Part shown: piece by piece, positions 1 to 8,430 of the stretch
How the letters are laid out: the number at the start of each line of letters is the position of its first letter
Numbering within the stretch: position 1 is the first letter of the stretch
Source: Microcystis aeruginosa W13-11
GTDB lineage: Bacteria > Cyanobacteriota > Cyanobacteriia > Cyanobacteriales > Microcystaceae
Length of the DNA stretch: 13,632 nt
Direction: 5' to 3'
Assembly: GCA_009995705.1 (NCBI GenBank)
Contig: JAADBR010000119.1
Span: forward strand, 1 to 13,632
Notes under the pieces: generated by a model
Databases searched by the model: none
Told to the model about the DNA's origin: nothing
Seen by the model: only the letters and a program-made list of their open reading frames with translations
Program-made: the position numbers and the translations under genes

Positions 1-146
1 CTTTACTGTTTCTCAAATGCCTTTTTTCGCTCCTTATGTTTATTTTTATGCTCACTTTGATTTTTTCTCTCCGTAATTTCTCTCTGTGACAGCTTAGGGT
101 GCGGAATGTGGGTTCAAAACCTTGCGTCTTCATCGGCCCGCGTCCT

Positions 147-219
147 GTAGGGGCGAAGCATTCGGGCAATAACCTATCGGTGAAACCGTAGATTTTTTAT
201 CCGAATGCTTCGCCCGTAC
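147..219. repeat. MITE-like palindromic intergenic repeat
   Basis: Positions 151-165 are the exact reverse complement of 201-215 (15 bp). The pairing extends to 147/219 with one mismatch. A smaller hairpin (CGGT, GAA, ACCG) sits inside the loop at about 178-188. The whole element could fold as a long cruciform or RNA stem. It codes for nothing recognisable. I believe this kind of palindrome is dispersed in cyanobacterial genomes, but copy number cannot be checked here. It lies downstream of the 522-residue gene and could act as a 3' structure for its transcript. Confidence 0.75.
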
Positions 220-234
220 TTTTTCAGCAAACCC

Positions 235-331
235 TATAGCGGTAAGCGCTTGAGTGAGATACAGACCAAGCTTTGCCTAGCATGGTTTATAGCTCGTGAC
301 ACTGTACCTCATACGACTGTACACCGCTATA
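235..331. repeat. Short element with 9-bp terminal inverted repeats
   Basis: TATAGCGGT at 235-243 is matched by ACCGCTATA at 323-331, a perfect 9-bp inverted repeat enclosing about 79 bp with no coding content. The layout resembles a miniature inverted-repeat element or transposon-end remnant. No target-site duplication is evident, so the element call is tentative. It ends 12 bp before the stop codon of the neighbouring gene. Positions 1-146 hold nothing I can recognise. Confidence 0.5.
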
Positions 332-343
332 AATTATCAACTG

Positions 344-1912
344 TCAAAATTTATTGAATTTTTCCTCGATTTTTTCTCTGACACCTAGTTTTTCATATAA
401 ATATAAATATTTTAAGTATAAAAAAGAGTTTGAAAAATCTTTATCACTTTGCTCGATTATCTCCTGCAAAGTATTATCCAACGACTTTTTTAGGAAATCC
501 TCAAAAAAATTTAATATAGTATATTGCGATGAGATATGAGGTTGCAATATTTCTAAGTTCTCTATAGATAAAATTCTCCAATTAGGAAGAATGATTCCTT
601 TATCTCTCAATAATAAATCATTTATGTATTCTCGAAACCAATCACTATTGATTAAATATAGAGGCTCTAGCGAAACAAAAACTGGTATAAAATTATTACA
701 ATCGTGAAAACGCTGAAGCTCGCCGACTTTGCTCTGACACGCCGATATAAAACTAGCGAGTTGCTCTAAGCCTTTTTTTACTTGTTTCAAGCTGGAATTA
801 ATATGTTCTTCACTTGCAATTGTTTTTGCCTGCAAGGTAAAGCGGGTCGCTTTACATTCAAAAATAAGTAGAGTCGAGCCATCGACTATGATCCAGTCAG
901 GAGCTTTTCCTTTATTGGTTGGATAAAAAACACGAATTTCCTCTTCCGACAAGAATAATTCTGAAGTTAAGCAATTTTTTAGTATAATTCCAACATATTG
1001 TTCAAAAACATAACCGAAATACTTAGAAAAATCTTCGCCGTAATGATCGCAAATCTGATAGAATACCCCAGATGAAATCCTTGAAGCAATCAAATCAGGA
1101 ACTGGTGCATGAAAAAAATCTCGATCTGGAGTAGCAATTTGCTTATGATGACATGGCTTAATAATTGATTTTTTTAAGAGCGGGTTTAGATCATACATTC
1201 TAAACCTGTTATCTATATTTTCGCTAGACTCGTATTGTTGGAGCAAGCTAAATTTATCGCCTGATAATTGATCTAAAACCTTATAAATTATCCGATCATC
1301 TGGAAGATGTATTCCTTGTTTGCGATACTGTCTAAAGCAATCTCTTGTAATATAGAAATGTTTATGGATAAAAGTATATATACAAAATCCAGTAAATATG
1401 AAGTCGAATAAAGAAACGCCATTTATATCATTGAATTTTTTTTCAAGATCGAACTTCGCTTTTTTAGAGGAGCTTACCAATGTTTTCGGTATTTCATCAA
1501 AGAGTATAATTGCTCTTGCAAACTGGCTAGAAATATATGGACTAAAAGGAAACTGGTTACACGCTAGACGCAGTAACATGAAAACTGGATTAGATTTAAT
1601 AAATTCACTTTCTAATTGCTTGTCGAAAGTTATAGGATCTGCCGATAAATATTTCCAACATAAATCAACCAAATACCCAATATCCTGAGAATATCCTATC
1701 TTTTTGGAGGGGTTACTTGGCGGACAAAATCTAATAGCTAATAAGGCAACACCAGCAACAATAAAATCTGGAAGCTCTTGATTTTGTCTTAGTTGATATA
1801 AAGAATACAAGACATCACCTAAGTTCATTTTTGTGAAAATTTTTTTAAGTTGAAGCTCTAAATTGTTTAAATCCTCTAAAGATTCTATGTCATGAATTTG
1901 ATTTTTTGTCAT
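344..1912 (-). CDS. PD-(D/E)XK nuclease-like protein of unknown role
   Basis: I do not recognise the 522-residue protein as a named family. Its C-terminal half carries a clear PD-(D/E)XK signature: P338-D339, then a hydrophobic strand with E352-C-K354 (the E-x-K pair), preceded by a helix with E304 in FEQYVG, a common feature of this fold. This suggests a metal-dependent DNA or RNA cleaving domain at about residues 290-420. The N-terminal half is helical with no known motif. No signal peptide or membrane segment is evident, so it is probably cytoplasmic. The start is supported by an AGGAAGAG ribosome-binding site about six bases upstream. The gene is strikingly AT-rich with long A/T runs, unlike gltB beside it, which suggests horizontal acquisition. 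A defence or restriction-like role is possible but is inference only. Confidence 0.7.
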   Translation of the reverse strand: MTKNQIHDIESLEDLNNLELQLKKIFTKMNLGDVLYSLYQLRQNQELPDFIVAGVALLAIRFCPPSNPSKKIGYSQDIGYLVDLCWKYLSADPITFDKQLESEFIKSNPVFMLLRLACNQFPFSPYISSQFARAIILFDEIPKTLVSSSKKAKFDLEKKFNDINGVSLFDFIFTGFCIYTFIHKHFYITRDCFRQYRKQGIHLPDDRIIYKVLDQLSGDKFSLLQQYESSENIDNRFRMYDLNPLLKKSIIKPCHHKQIATPDRDFFHAPVPDLIASRISSGVFYQICDHYGEDFSKYFGYVFEQYVGIILKNCLTSELFLSEEEIRVFYPTNKGKAPDWIIVDGSTLLIFECKATRFTLQAKTIASEEHINSSLKQVKKGLEQLASFISACQSKVGELQRFHDCNNFIPVFVSLEPLYLINSDWFREYINDLLLRDKGIILPNWRILSIENLEILQPHISSQYTILNFFEDFLKKSLDNTLQEIIEQSDKDFSNSFLYLKYLYLYEKLGVREKIEEKFNKF

Positions 1913-1934
1913 TTTTTGCTCTTCCTGAAGAATA

Positions 1935-1954
1935 GAGGGGCATCAATGCCCCTC
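1935..1954 (-). terminator. Hairpin between gltB and the nuclease-like gene
   Basis: A perfect 9-bp stem (GAGGGGCAT / ATGCCCCTC) with a 2-base spacer lies 12 bases after the gltB stop. The tight loop would open to a tetraloop or more. It is followed on the minus strand by TATTCTT rather than a clean T run. It probably ends or attenuates gltB transcription, and it sits just before the ribosome-binding site of the next gene, so it could also limit read-through. Confidence 0.5.
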
Positions 1955-1965
1955 ATTAATCTATT

Positions 1966-4900
1966 CTAACTTCCACCGATTCTCGACACATCGCGCGCGT
2001 TGGCTTCAAACGCCGCCGAAAGCGCGTCATCGCCGGTTAAACCCGAATCGAGCGCTTGCTTGATACATTCCAGCATCCGCTTGTAATCCTTCGGCATTAC
2101 CTTGATGAACTTCGCAGACATATCCGACCAATTCGCCAACACCCGCGCCGCTTTTTGGCTACCGGTGTAGGTGGCGTGGCGCTGGATCAATTCGCGAAGA
2201 TCTTCGACTTCTTCCCCTTCTAGCGCCTCTAAAGCCACCATTTGGGTATTGCAACGAGTGGCGAAATCCCCCGACTCATCGAGGACGTAGGCGACACCAC
2301 CACTCATCCCGGCGGCGAAATTCCGACCGGTGGGTCCTAAAACAACGACTTTACCCCCCGTCATGTACTCGCAAGCGTGGTCGCCAACGGACTCAACCAC
2401 CGTAGTCACCCCAGAGTTACGCACCCCAAAACGTTCCCCGGCAACCCCAGAAATATACACCTCACCACTGGTCGCACCGTATAAAGCCACATTACCGATG
2501 ATAATATTTTCCTCGGCCGCAAAAGTGGAACCTTTGGGCGGATAAACGATGATTTTGCCACCGCTTAAACCTTTGCCTACATAATCATTAGCATCCCCTT
2601 CTAACTCCAGTGTCACCCCTTTGGGAACAAAAGCACCGAAACTCTGCCCCGCGCTGCCCTGAAAATGGAGATGTACGGTATCTTCCGGTAAACCCTCCCA
2701 GTGACGTTTAGTGATTTCGTTGCCTAAAATCGTCCCCACCACGCGGTTAATATTTTTAATCGGTAGTGTCGCCTTGACTTTTTCGCCTTTTTCAATGGCA
2801 TCCTTGCATAAATCCAGTAAAACCGTTATATCCAACGACTTATCTAACCCGTGGTCCTGGGGAATCTGACAATAACGTCCTACCTCTGGAGCTACCTCCG
2901 GTTGATAGAGAATCGGGGTTAGGTCAATTCCTTTCGCTTTCCAATGTTCTATCGCCTGTTTCGGCTCTAATACATCAGTTCGCCCCACCATTTCATTTAA
3001 GGTGCGGAATCCCAATTCGGCCATAATTTCCCGCACTTCCTGGGCGATAAATTTCATGAAATTCACCGTATATTCAGGATCCCCGATGAAATTCTGCCGT
3101 AATAACGGATCCTGGGTTGCTACCCCCGCCGGACAGGTATTAAGATGACAAACCCGCATCATAATACAGCCCAACGTCACCAGTGGCGCGGTCGAAAAAC
3201 CGAATTCTTCGGCCCCCAATAGGGTCGCTACCACCACATCGCGGCCGGTTTTCATCTGACCATCGGTTTCCACCGCAATGCGACTGCGAAGATTATTTAA
3301 CACCAATGTTTGATGGGTTTCTGCTAGTCCCAACTCCCAGGGTAAACCCGCGTGTTTAATCGAGGTTTGGGGAGAAGCACCAGTCCCACCATCGAAACCA
3401 GAGATTAAAACCACGTCGGCGTGAGCTTTAGCGACTCCGGCGGCGATTGTGCCAACTCCCACCTCAGAAACCAGTTTTACGCTCACTCTCGCCGCGCGAT
3501 TAGCATTTTTGAGGTCATGAATCAACTCCGCTAGGTCTTCAATGGAGTAGATATCGTGGTGGGGTGGAGGAGAAATTAAACCGACTCCGGGGGTGGAGTG
3601 ACGGACTTTGGCAATCCAAGGATAGACTTTTTTACCAGGTAATTGACCGCCTTCCCCCGGTTTTGCCCCCTGGGCCATTTTTATCTGTAATTCTCGCGCT
3701 TGGGAGAGGTAAAGACTGGTGACACCAAAACGGCCGGAAGCTACCTGTTTAATGGCACTATTTTTCGAGTCTCCCCGTTCATTTGTCCAAGTGTAGCGCT
3801 CGGAATCTTCCCCCCCTTCCCCGGTGTTCGACTTGCCACCGATACGATTCATGGCAATAGCGAGGGATTCGTGGGCCTCTTTGGAAATGGACCCGTAACT
3901 CATAGCCCCGGTTTTAAAGCGTTTCATAATCGCTTCAATCGGTTCCACTTCTTCGATGGGGATACTTTCCCGGTTTTTAAAGGTTAATAGTCCCCGCAGG
4001 GTGAAGAATTTTTGATTTTGTTGGTTGACCAGTTGGGAATACTTCTTAAAGAGGTCGTATTTGCCCAATTTTACCGCTTGTTGCAGGGTATGAATGGTTT
4101 CTGGGCTAAAGAGGTGCGCTTCCCCGTCCTTACGCCATTGATATTCACCCCCAATATCGAGGGTATGCACATTAACGTCCCGGTCGGGGAAAGCGTGGCC
4201 ATGTCTGAGTAGGGATTCTTTGGCAATAATTTCTAAATCGGCCCCTTCAATGCGGGAAGCTGTCCAAGTAAAATAGCGATTTACTACCGATCGATTTAAG
4301 CCGATAGCCTCGAATATTTGCGCCCCACGGTAGCTTTGCAGGGTAGAAATGCCAATTTTAGAGGCCACTTTAATTACGCCCTTGGTGGCGGCTTTTATGT
4401 AGTTTTTACAGGCAGTCCGGTGGTCAACTCCTACCAATAATCCTTCCTCGATCATACTGCCGAGGGTGGCAAAGGCTAGATAGGGATTAATCGCACCGCA
4501 ACCATAACCGAGTAAAAGGGCGTAGTGATGCACTTCCCGGGGTTCGCCGGATTCCAGGACAAGACCGACTCTGGTGCGGGTTCCCTGCCGGATGAGATGA
4601 TGGTGCAAACCGGCAACGGCCAGCAGTGAGGGAATCGGGGCGTGATTTTTATCGATACCTCGATCGCTTAAAATAATAATACTCGCGCCCGCTAAAATTG
4701 CCTCGTCCACCTCTTGACAAATTGCCTCAATTGTGCTACGCATTCCCTCGACTCCCGAAGTGGGATCGAAGAGAATGGGAATAGTCACGGTGTTAAATTC
4801 GCTATTGCCCTGTAAACGCGCTAATTGGGCGTTGGTGAGGATGGGAGAGTTAAGTTTAATCAGGTGACAGCTTTCTGGCTGCGGATCCAAGAGATTTCTC

Positions 4901-6540
4901 TCCGCACCGATAGTGGTGATGGGAGAGGTGATAATTTCTTCGCGAATCGAGTCAATCGGGGGGTTAGTGACTTGGGCGAATAACTGCTGAAAGTAATCAT
5001 AAAGCAGTTTTGGCCGATCGGACAAGACGGCTAGGGGCGTGTCGGAACCCATGGAACCCACTGCTTCCACTCCATCCCGGCCCATAGGGGCTAATAAAAG
5101 ACGTAATTCCTCAAAAGTGTAACCGAAAGCGGTTTGCTGTTGAATTAGGGAAACAGGAGTTTCAGGTGGGGCAGTTTCAACTGCTGGTAAATCATCTAAA
5201 TTGACTAAATTTTCGTTTAACCACTGGCGATAGGGATGAGCTTTGGCAATACCTTCTTTTATCTCCTCATCGGCCACGATACGACCTTCTTTCATATCCA
5301 CAAGGAACATCCGGCCGGGTTGCAGACGACCTTTTAAAGCGACGCGTTCTGGTTCAATGGGTAAAACTCCCGCTTCCGATGCCATAATTACTAGGTCATC
5401 TTTGGTGACGTAGTAACGGGAAGGACGTAAACCATTGCGGTCCAACACTGCTCCCATCATCGTACCATCGGTAAAAGCGATCGAGGCCGGACCATCCCAG
5501 GGTTCCATCAAACAGGAATGGTATTCATAGAAAGCTTTTTTCTCATCACTCATCGATTCGTGGGCTGCCCAGGGTTCAGGAATCATCATCATGACAGCGT
5601 GAGGGAGAGAACGCCCCGATAAAACCATTAATTCTAGGGCATTATCAAAAATTAAGGAGTCACTACCCTCGATATTAATAACCGGCTGGATTTTTTTGAT
5701 GTCTTCCCCGAATAAGGGTGAGGCAAACATCGACTGACGGGCGTGCATCCAGTTAATATTACCTCGCAGGGTATTAATTTCGCCATTGTGGGCAATATAA
5801 CGGTAAGGATGGGCGCGTTCCCAACTGGGGAAGGTATTGGTACTAAAACGGGAATGGACTAATCCTAAAGCACTTTGAAAGTCGGGGTCGTGTAAATCAG
5901 GAAAATAGTCCCCCACCTGTACCGGCATTAACTGCCCTTTATAGACAATGGTACGACTAGAAATACTGCAAGGATACCAGTAACGATTAAAAGATTGACG
6001 ATTGAGGTGGGAACGCTTACGAATAACGTATAATTTGCGTTCAAAGGCCAGATCATCGCTTAAATTGGCATCACGTTCGATGAAAACCTGTTCGATAAAA
6101 GGTTCGGTAGATCTGGCCGAATTGCCTAAACTAGAGTTATCCGTGGGAACATCACGCCAACCGAGAACTTTTAACCCCTCTTCGGCGGCGATTTTCTCAA
6201 ATTCCTGGCGACTTTTCTGGCGAATTTCCGCATCAGGGGCCGTATAGAGCATTCCTACTCCGTATTGTCCCGCTGCCGGCAAGGTAAAGCCTAGATCTCC
6301 GGTCACTTTCTGGAAAAATAGGTCAGGGATTTGGCACAAAATACCCGCCCCATCTCCGGTATTTTTTTCCGCACCGCACGCGCCACGGTGATCGAGGTTT
6401 AGTAGAATTGTCAAGGCCTGTTCAACAATATCGTGGGACTTTTTACCCGTTTTATGAACGATAAACCCGACACCACAAGCATCATGTTCAAATCGGGGAT
6501 CGTATAGTCCTTGTTTCCGTGGAGTTTGATTGTTATTCAT
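1966..6540 (-). CDS. gltB: Glutamate synthase large subunit (GOGAT, GltB type)
   Basis: This complete 1524-residue enzyme converts glutamine plus 2-oxoglutarate to two glutamates in the cytoplasm. The domains follow the family order. Class II glutamine amidotransferase runs from C22, the N-terminal nucleophile once a 21-residue propeptide is removed, to about residue 430. The central domain spans about 470-780. The FMN/2-oxoglutarate barrel spans about 830-1215 and contains the 3Fe-4S ligands C1125, C1131 and C1136. The glycine-rich beta-helix runs from about 1260 to 1480. After GGEGGED at 908-914 the chain goes almost directly to NSAIKQ, so the long ferredoxin loop of ferredoxin-dependent GltS is absent. 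Together with CHLNTCP around the cluster, this favours the NAD(P)H-type GltB. Its GltD partner is not in the window; in Synechocystis gltB and gltD are unlinked. No strong ribosome-binding site precedes the ATG. Confidence 0.95.
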   Translation of the reverse strand: MNNNQTPRKQGLYDPRFEHDACGVGFIVHKTGKKSHDIVEQALTILLNLDHRGACGAEKNTGDGAGILCQIPDLFFQKVTGDLGFTLPAAGQYGVGMLYTAPDAEIRQKSRQEFEKIAAEEGLKVLGWRDVPTDNSSLGNSARSTEPFIEQVFIERDANLSDDLAFERKLYVIRKRSHLNRQSFNRYWYPCSISSRTIVYKGQLMPVQVGDYFPDLHDPDFQSALGLVHSRFSTNTFPSWERAHPYRYIAHNGEINTLRGNINWMHARQSMFASPLFGEDIKKIQPVINIEGSDSLIFDNALELMVLSGRSLPHAVMMMIPEPWAAHESMSDEKKAFYEYHSCLMEPWDGPASIAFTDGTMMGAVLDRNGLRPSRYYVTKDDLVIMASEAGVLPIEPERVALKGRLQPGRMFLVDMKEGRIVADEEIKEGIAKAHPYRQWLNENLVNLDDLPAVETAPPETPVSLIQQQTAFGYTFEELRLLLAPMGRDGVEAVGSMGSDTPLAVLSDRPKLLYDYFQQLFAQVTNPPIDSIREEIITSPITTIGAERNLLDPQPESCHLIKLNSPILTNAQLARLQGNSEFNTVTIPILFDPTSGVEGMRSTIEAICQEVDEAILAGASIIILSDRGIDKNHAPIPSLLAVAGLHHHLIRQGTRTRVGLVLESGEPREVHHYALLLGYGCGAINPYLAFATLGSMIEEGLLVGVDHRTACKNYIKAATKGVIKVASKIGISTLQSYRGAQIFEAIGLNRSVVNRYFTWTASRIEGADLEIIAKESLLRHGHAFPDRDVNVHTLDIGGEYQWRKDGEAHLFSPETIHTLQQAVKLGKYDLFKKYSQLVNQQNQKFFTLRGLLTFKNRESIPIEEVEPIEAIMKRFKTGAMSYGSISKEAHESLAIAMNRIGGKSNTGEGGEDSERYTWTNERGDSKNSAIKQVASGRFGVTSLYLSQARELQIKMAQGAKPGEGGQLPGKKVYPWIAKVRHSTPGVGLISPPPHHDIYSIEDLAELIHDLKNANRAARVSVKLVSEVGVGTIAAGVAKAHADVVLISGFDGGTGASPQTSIKHAGLPWELGLAETHQTLVLNNLRSRIAVETDGQMKTGRDVVVATLLGAEEFGFSTAPLVTLGCIMMRVCHLNTCPAGVATQDPLLRQNFIGDPEYTVNFMKFIAQEVREIMAELGFRTLNEMVGRTDVLEPKQAIEHWKAKGIDLTPILYQPEVAPEVGRYCQIPQDHGLDKSLDITVLLDLCKDAIEKGEKVKATLPIKNINRVVGTILGNEITKRHWEGLPEDTVHLHFQGSAGQSFGAFVPKGVTLELEGDANDYVGKGLSGGKIIVYPPKGSTFAAEENIIIGNVALYGATSGEVYISGVAGERFGVRNSGVTTVVESVGDHACEYMTGGKVVVLGPTGRNFAAGMSGGVAYVLDESGDFATRCNTQMVALEALEGEEVEDLRELIQRHATYTGSQKAARVLANWSDMSAKFIKVMPKDYKRMLECIKQALDSGLTGDDALSAAFEANARDVSRIGGS

Positions 6541-6749
6541 TTTGTCTGATAGCCTAGCAGTCTGGAAGGGAAGGGCCTAGAGGGTGAGCCAGAGTAGCGA
6601 TTCTAGGTATATCAATTCTGTATCCAGACTCGACCTTCGGTCTTATATCTTAAGGAAATGTTTCGATGTGACCAGGGTTCCTTGATGCCGAATCCAACTT
6701 CCCACCATTCTAGAACCTAAAAATGGGTCACGGCGATTTTTCTTGGCGA
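6541..6749. other. Intergenic region upstream of gltB
   Basis: This stretch should hold the gltB promoter. I find no canonical NtcA site (GTA, eight bases, TAC) and no convincing -35/-10 pair, only AT-rich patches and a minor GACC-TTC-GGTC hairpin near 6630-6640. No coding remnant is recognisable. Confidence 0.5.
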
Positions 6750-7097
6750 TTAAATATATCGAACTTGGTTTCGCATTTCGTCCGCAGTCACTCGATCAAG
6801 AATAACGAGTAAACGGTGCGCCATCTCTCGCGGAGGGCGACGGACGGCGAAAATCACCCCCTAATGGGTTCGATTGGCATCGAAGTAATTGCGAACCAGT
6901 TCTTCAAAATCGGTTCGGTTGTGAGTGACTAAGGTTCTTCCCTGACTCACCGCGTGAGCGAGTTGCGCTTTATCTGTGGCGTTAAGTTGTCCCGCATCCC
7001 TCGCAGTAATCGCATCAAACCCCCTCGCTCTCAACAACTCGGCGATTAAAACGTTAACATCTTCATCTAAATAGAGACGGACAAAGAGATTATTCAC
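6750..7097 (-). pseudogene. DUF5615 PIN-like toxin, interrupted by an amber codon
   Basis: The reading frame opens with a GTG start (7095-7097) and runs 78 codons: LYLDEDVN, then ARDAG, NATDKAQL and VTHNRTDF. This is the acidic-residue pattern of DUF5615, a compact PIN-like family usually paired with DUF433 antitoxins. It then meets TAG at 6861-6863. In the same frame, without any shift, 36 further codons continue the family's C-terminus (GVIFAVRRPPRE, then ILDRV and MRNQVRYI) to a TAA at 6750-6752. Restoring the stop to TGG (Trp) gives a 115-residue protein of normal family length. The truncated product keeps the acidic residues but loses the last strand and helix, so it is probably inactive. 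Its GTG overlaps the DUF433 stop in GTGA, a translational-coupling arrangement. A sequencing error or read-through cannot be excluded. Confidence 0.85.
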
Positions 7098-7374
7098 GAA
7101 TTTTTTAGCAGCGGATCGATTAAGTCGTCGGGAACGCAGTTACGCTCGATATAAGCGTTAATTTCCTCTAGATGGTCGCTGTAATAGGTCAACGCACTGA
7201 AAATCTGACTTAAGGTCAGATGGGGCATTCCTAGGGGATTTCTTCGGGAGCGACTACCAGACGCCAAGTTTCGACGATGGCGCGGATGGGTGTACGCGTT
7301 CCTTTGATAATTGGTTCCCCGCGTAAAATCTCGTCGTCTCGAACGATGTAGAGATATTCGGTCCCTTGAACCAT
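7094..7374 (-). pseudogene. DUF433 antitoxin, frameshifted
   Basis: From ATG at 7372-7374 the frame reads MVQGTEYLYIVRDDEILRG, then GEPIIKGTRTPIR and VAPEEIP, and hits TAG at 7231-7233. Two bases on, another frame continues the same family exactly: LGMPHLTLSQIFSALTYYSD, then HLEEINAYIERN, ending at TGA 7094-7096. One extra C in the four-C run (plus-strand G run at 7234-7237) would join the two halves into a 93-residue DUF433 protein with the usual helix-turn-helix. This is therefore a one-base homopolymer deletion. DUF433 proteins are the habitual upstream partners of DUF5615 toxins, as here. Both members of the pair being broken argues for real decay rather than a chance sequencing error, although a C-run error is the simplest artefact. 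Confidence 0.85.
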
Positions 7375-7418
7375 CGCGGTTTTCTGGAGTGGATATCGTT
7401 TAGTTTATCGTATCGATC
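7365..7418. repeat. Direct repeat A, copy 1 (DUF433 start and upstream)
   Basis: Positions 7365-7413 are identical over 49 bp to 9566-9614. After one mismatch the match continues to 7418/9619. The repeat covers the first codons of the DUF433 gene and its upstream region. The two copies bracket the STING-like gene pair. Confidence 0.95.
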
Positions 7419-7543
7419 TCATAACTGTACCGTGACTTGATTAGCTGACCGAGGGTCTGAACAGGGCTCTTTAATGCGCTGGTTAAGACAAAGGGACTGT
7501 TCTTGGTGTATTCGCGCCAAATCCGACCCCCAAGTGACGAAAA

Positions 7544-7558
7544 GAGCGATGATCGCAC
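7544..7558 (-). terminator. Weak terminator-like hairpin after the second STING-like gene
   Basis: A few bases downstream of the TAA at 7563-7565, the minus strand reads a short stem GCGA-TCA-TCGC (extendable past one mismatch), followed by TCTTTTC. The stem is short, so this is only a candidate. Confidence 0.3.
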
Positions 7559-7562
7559 TTAT

Positions 7563-8360
7563 TTAGTCCGGTAGCTTGAAGTCTGGACTGTTATTGTAGT
7601 TGAAATAACTCACGGATGGATACTTTATGCCTGCTTTTTGTAGAAGTGATTCTAAGTAACGGAAAAATTCGTTATATTGGAGCGTCTTTTGCTTTTGCCA
7701 AGATTCGGCCCAAGTCTCATTACTCTCATCGCTTATTTCAGACTCGACGAAGTCGTGTAGCGCAATCAGCGGCGTTGGAAAATCGACGACATCGAGCCGG
7801 TCAACTTCCACCTTCAATAGCAGTGTCTCAGCTTTCTTGGCACGTTTCAGATTATCACGCATCGCGTTATCGAGAAGCTGCTTTGTCTCGGTCGGAACGT
7901 AAACGCGGAAGGCGCGGCGCGACCCGGGTTGCTTGATACTAATTTCTGCTAGACGATTTTTTCGTAAGTTGACCACAGCAGCGTCAGTGGCATCTTCCCA
8001 TGAGACCGGCTTCGCGATTCTGATCCGAAACGTCGAAAATGACAGAGTCATTACCGCATTTTCCCCCCCCTCGTTGCCCTCGTTATCGACGTTGGGCAGC
8101 TTGTAATCAGGTAGGTCAACTTTTCCTCCTTGCAGGCTCTCGTAGGCAGGCTTGAGGAAGTTCTTGAAATATCCATAAGCCAGCACGCGTGGTGCGGGAA
8201 CCAGCAAAGCATCAAAGTCCTGAAGCTGGCTAAGGTAGAGTAAAACAGGTTTTCTGGCGGTCGTTAGGGAATTTCTGGTAGGTTCAGCAGTGGTGATGGA
8301 GGACAGTAGAGTGATAGCACAAAAGAGCAGGGGAAGGGCAATTTTTTTTACTAACATCAT
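7563..8360 (-). CDS. Exported or membrane-anchored STING-like paralogue
   Basis: This 265-residue protein shares most of its length (residues about 47-265) with the neighbouring DUF4062 gene, including AYGYFKNF, SFRIRIAKP, RVYVPTETK, VVDFPTPLIAL and the identical tail NNSPDFKLPD. The domain has the bacterial STING layout described for the neighbour. Its N-terminus differs: MMLVKKIALPLLFCAITLLS is a typical signal peptide or membrane anchor, with possible cleavage after A25 (TTA/EP). Residues 36-44 (RKPVLLYLS) are a relic of the last DUF4062 strand, then about 48 residues are missing compared with the neighbour. It therefore looks like a duplicated gene in which DUF4062 was replaced by a leader. 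Lysines before the hydrophobic stretch predict the body outside the cytoplasm, which would be odd for a nucleotide sensor. No lipobox is seen. The ribosome-binding site is poor: AGGAG lies too far upstream, before an ATG-TAA. Confidence 0.65.
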   Translation of the reverse strand: MMLVKKIALPLLFCAITLLSSITTAEPTRNSLTTARKPVLLYLSQLQDFDALLVPAPRVLAYGYFKNFLKPAYESLQGGKVDLPDYKLPNVDNEGNEGGENAVMTLSFSTFRIRIAKPVSWEDATDAAVVNLRKNRLAEISIKQPGSRRAFRVYVPTETKQLLDNAMRDNLKRAKKAETLLLKVEVDRLDVVDFPTPLIALHDFVESEISDESNETWAESWQKQKTLQYNEFFRYLESLLQKAGIKYPSVSYFNYNNSPDFKLPD

Positions 8361-8430
8361 TGTTTCGTTCTAATTACATTGATACTCCTGCGAACCCAGG
8401 GACTAGATCTAGAAGAACGCTAATCTTAAT

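Noticed and set aside
1966..6540. Ferredoxin-dependent glutamate synthase (GltS)
   Set aside because: The insertion that forms the ferredoxin loop after GGEGGED is missing, and the cluster motif CHLNTCP fits GltB-type enzymes better.
6541..6749. NtcA-binding site for gltB
   Set aside because: Several near matches around GATACAG and GATATAC were examined, but none has GTA, eight bases, TAC in correct spacing.
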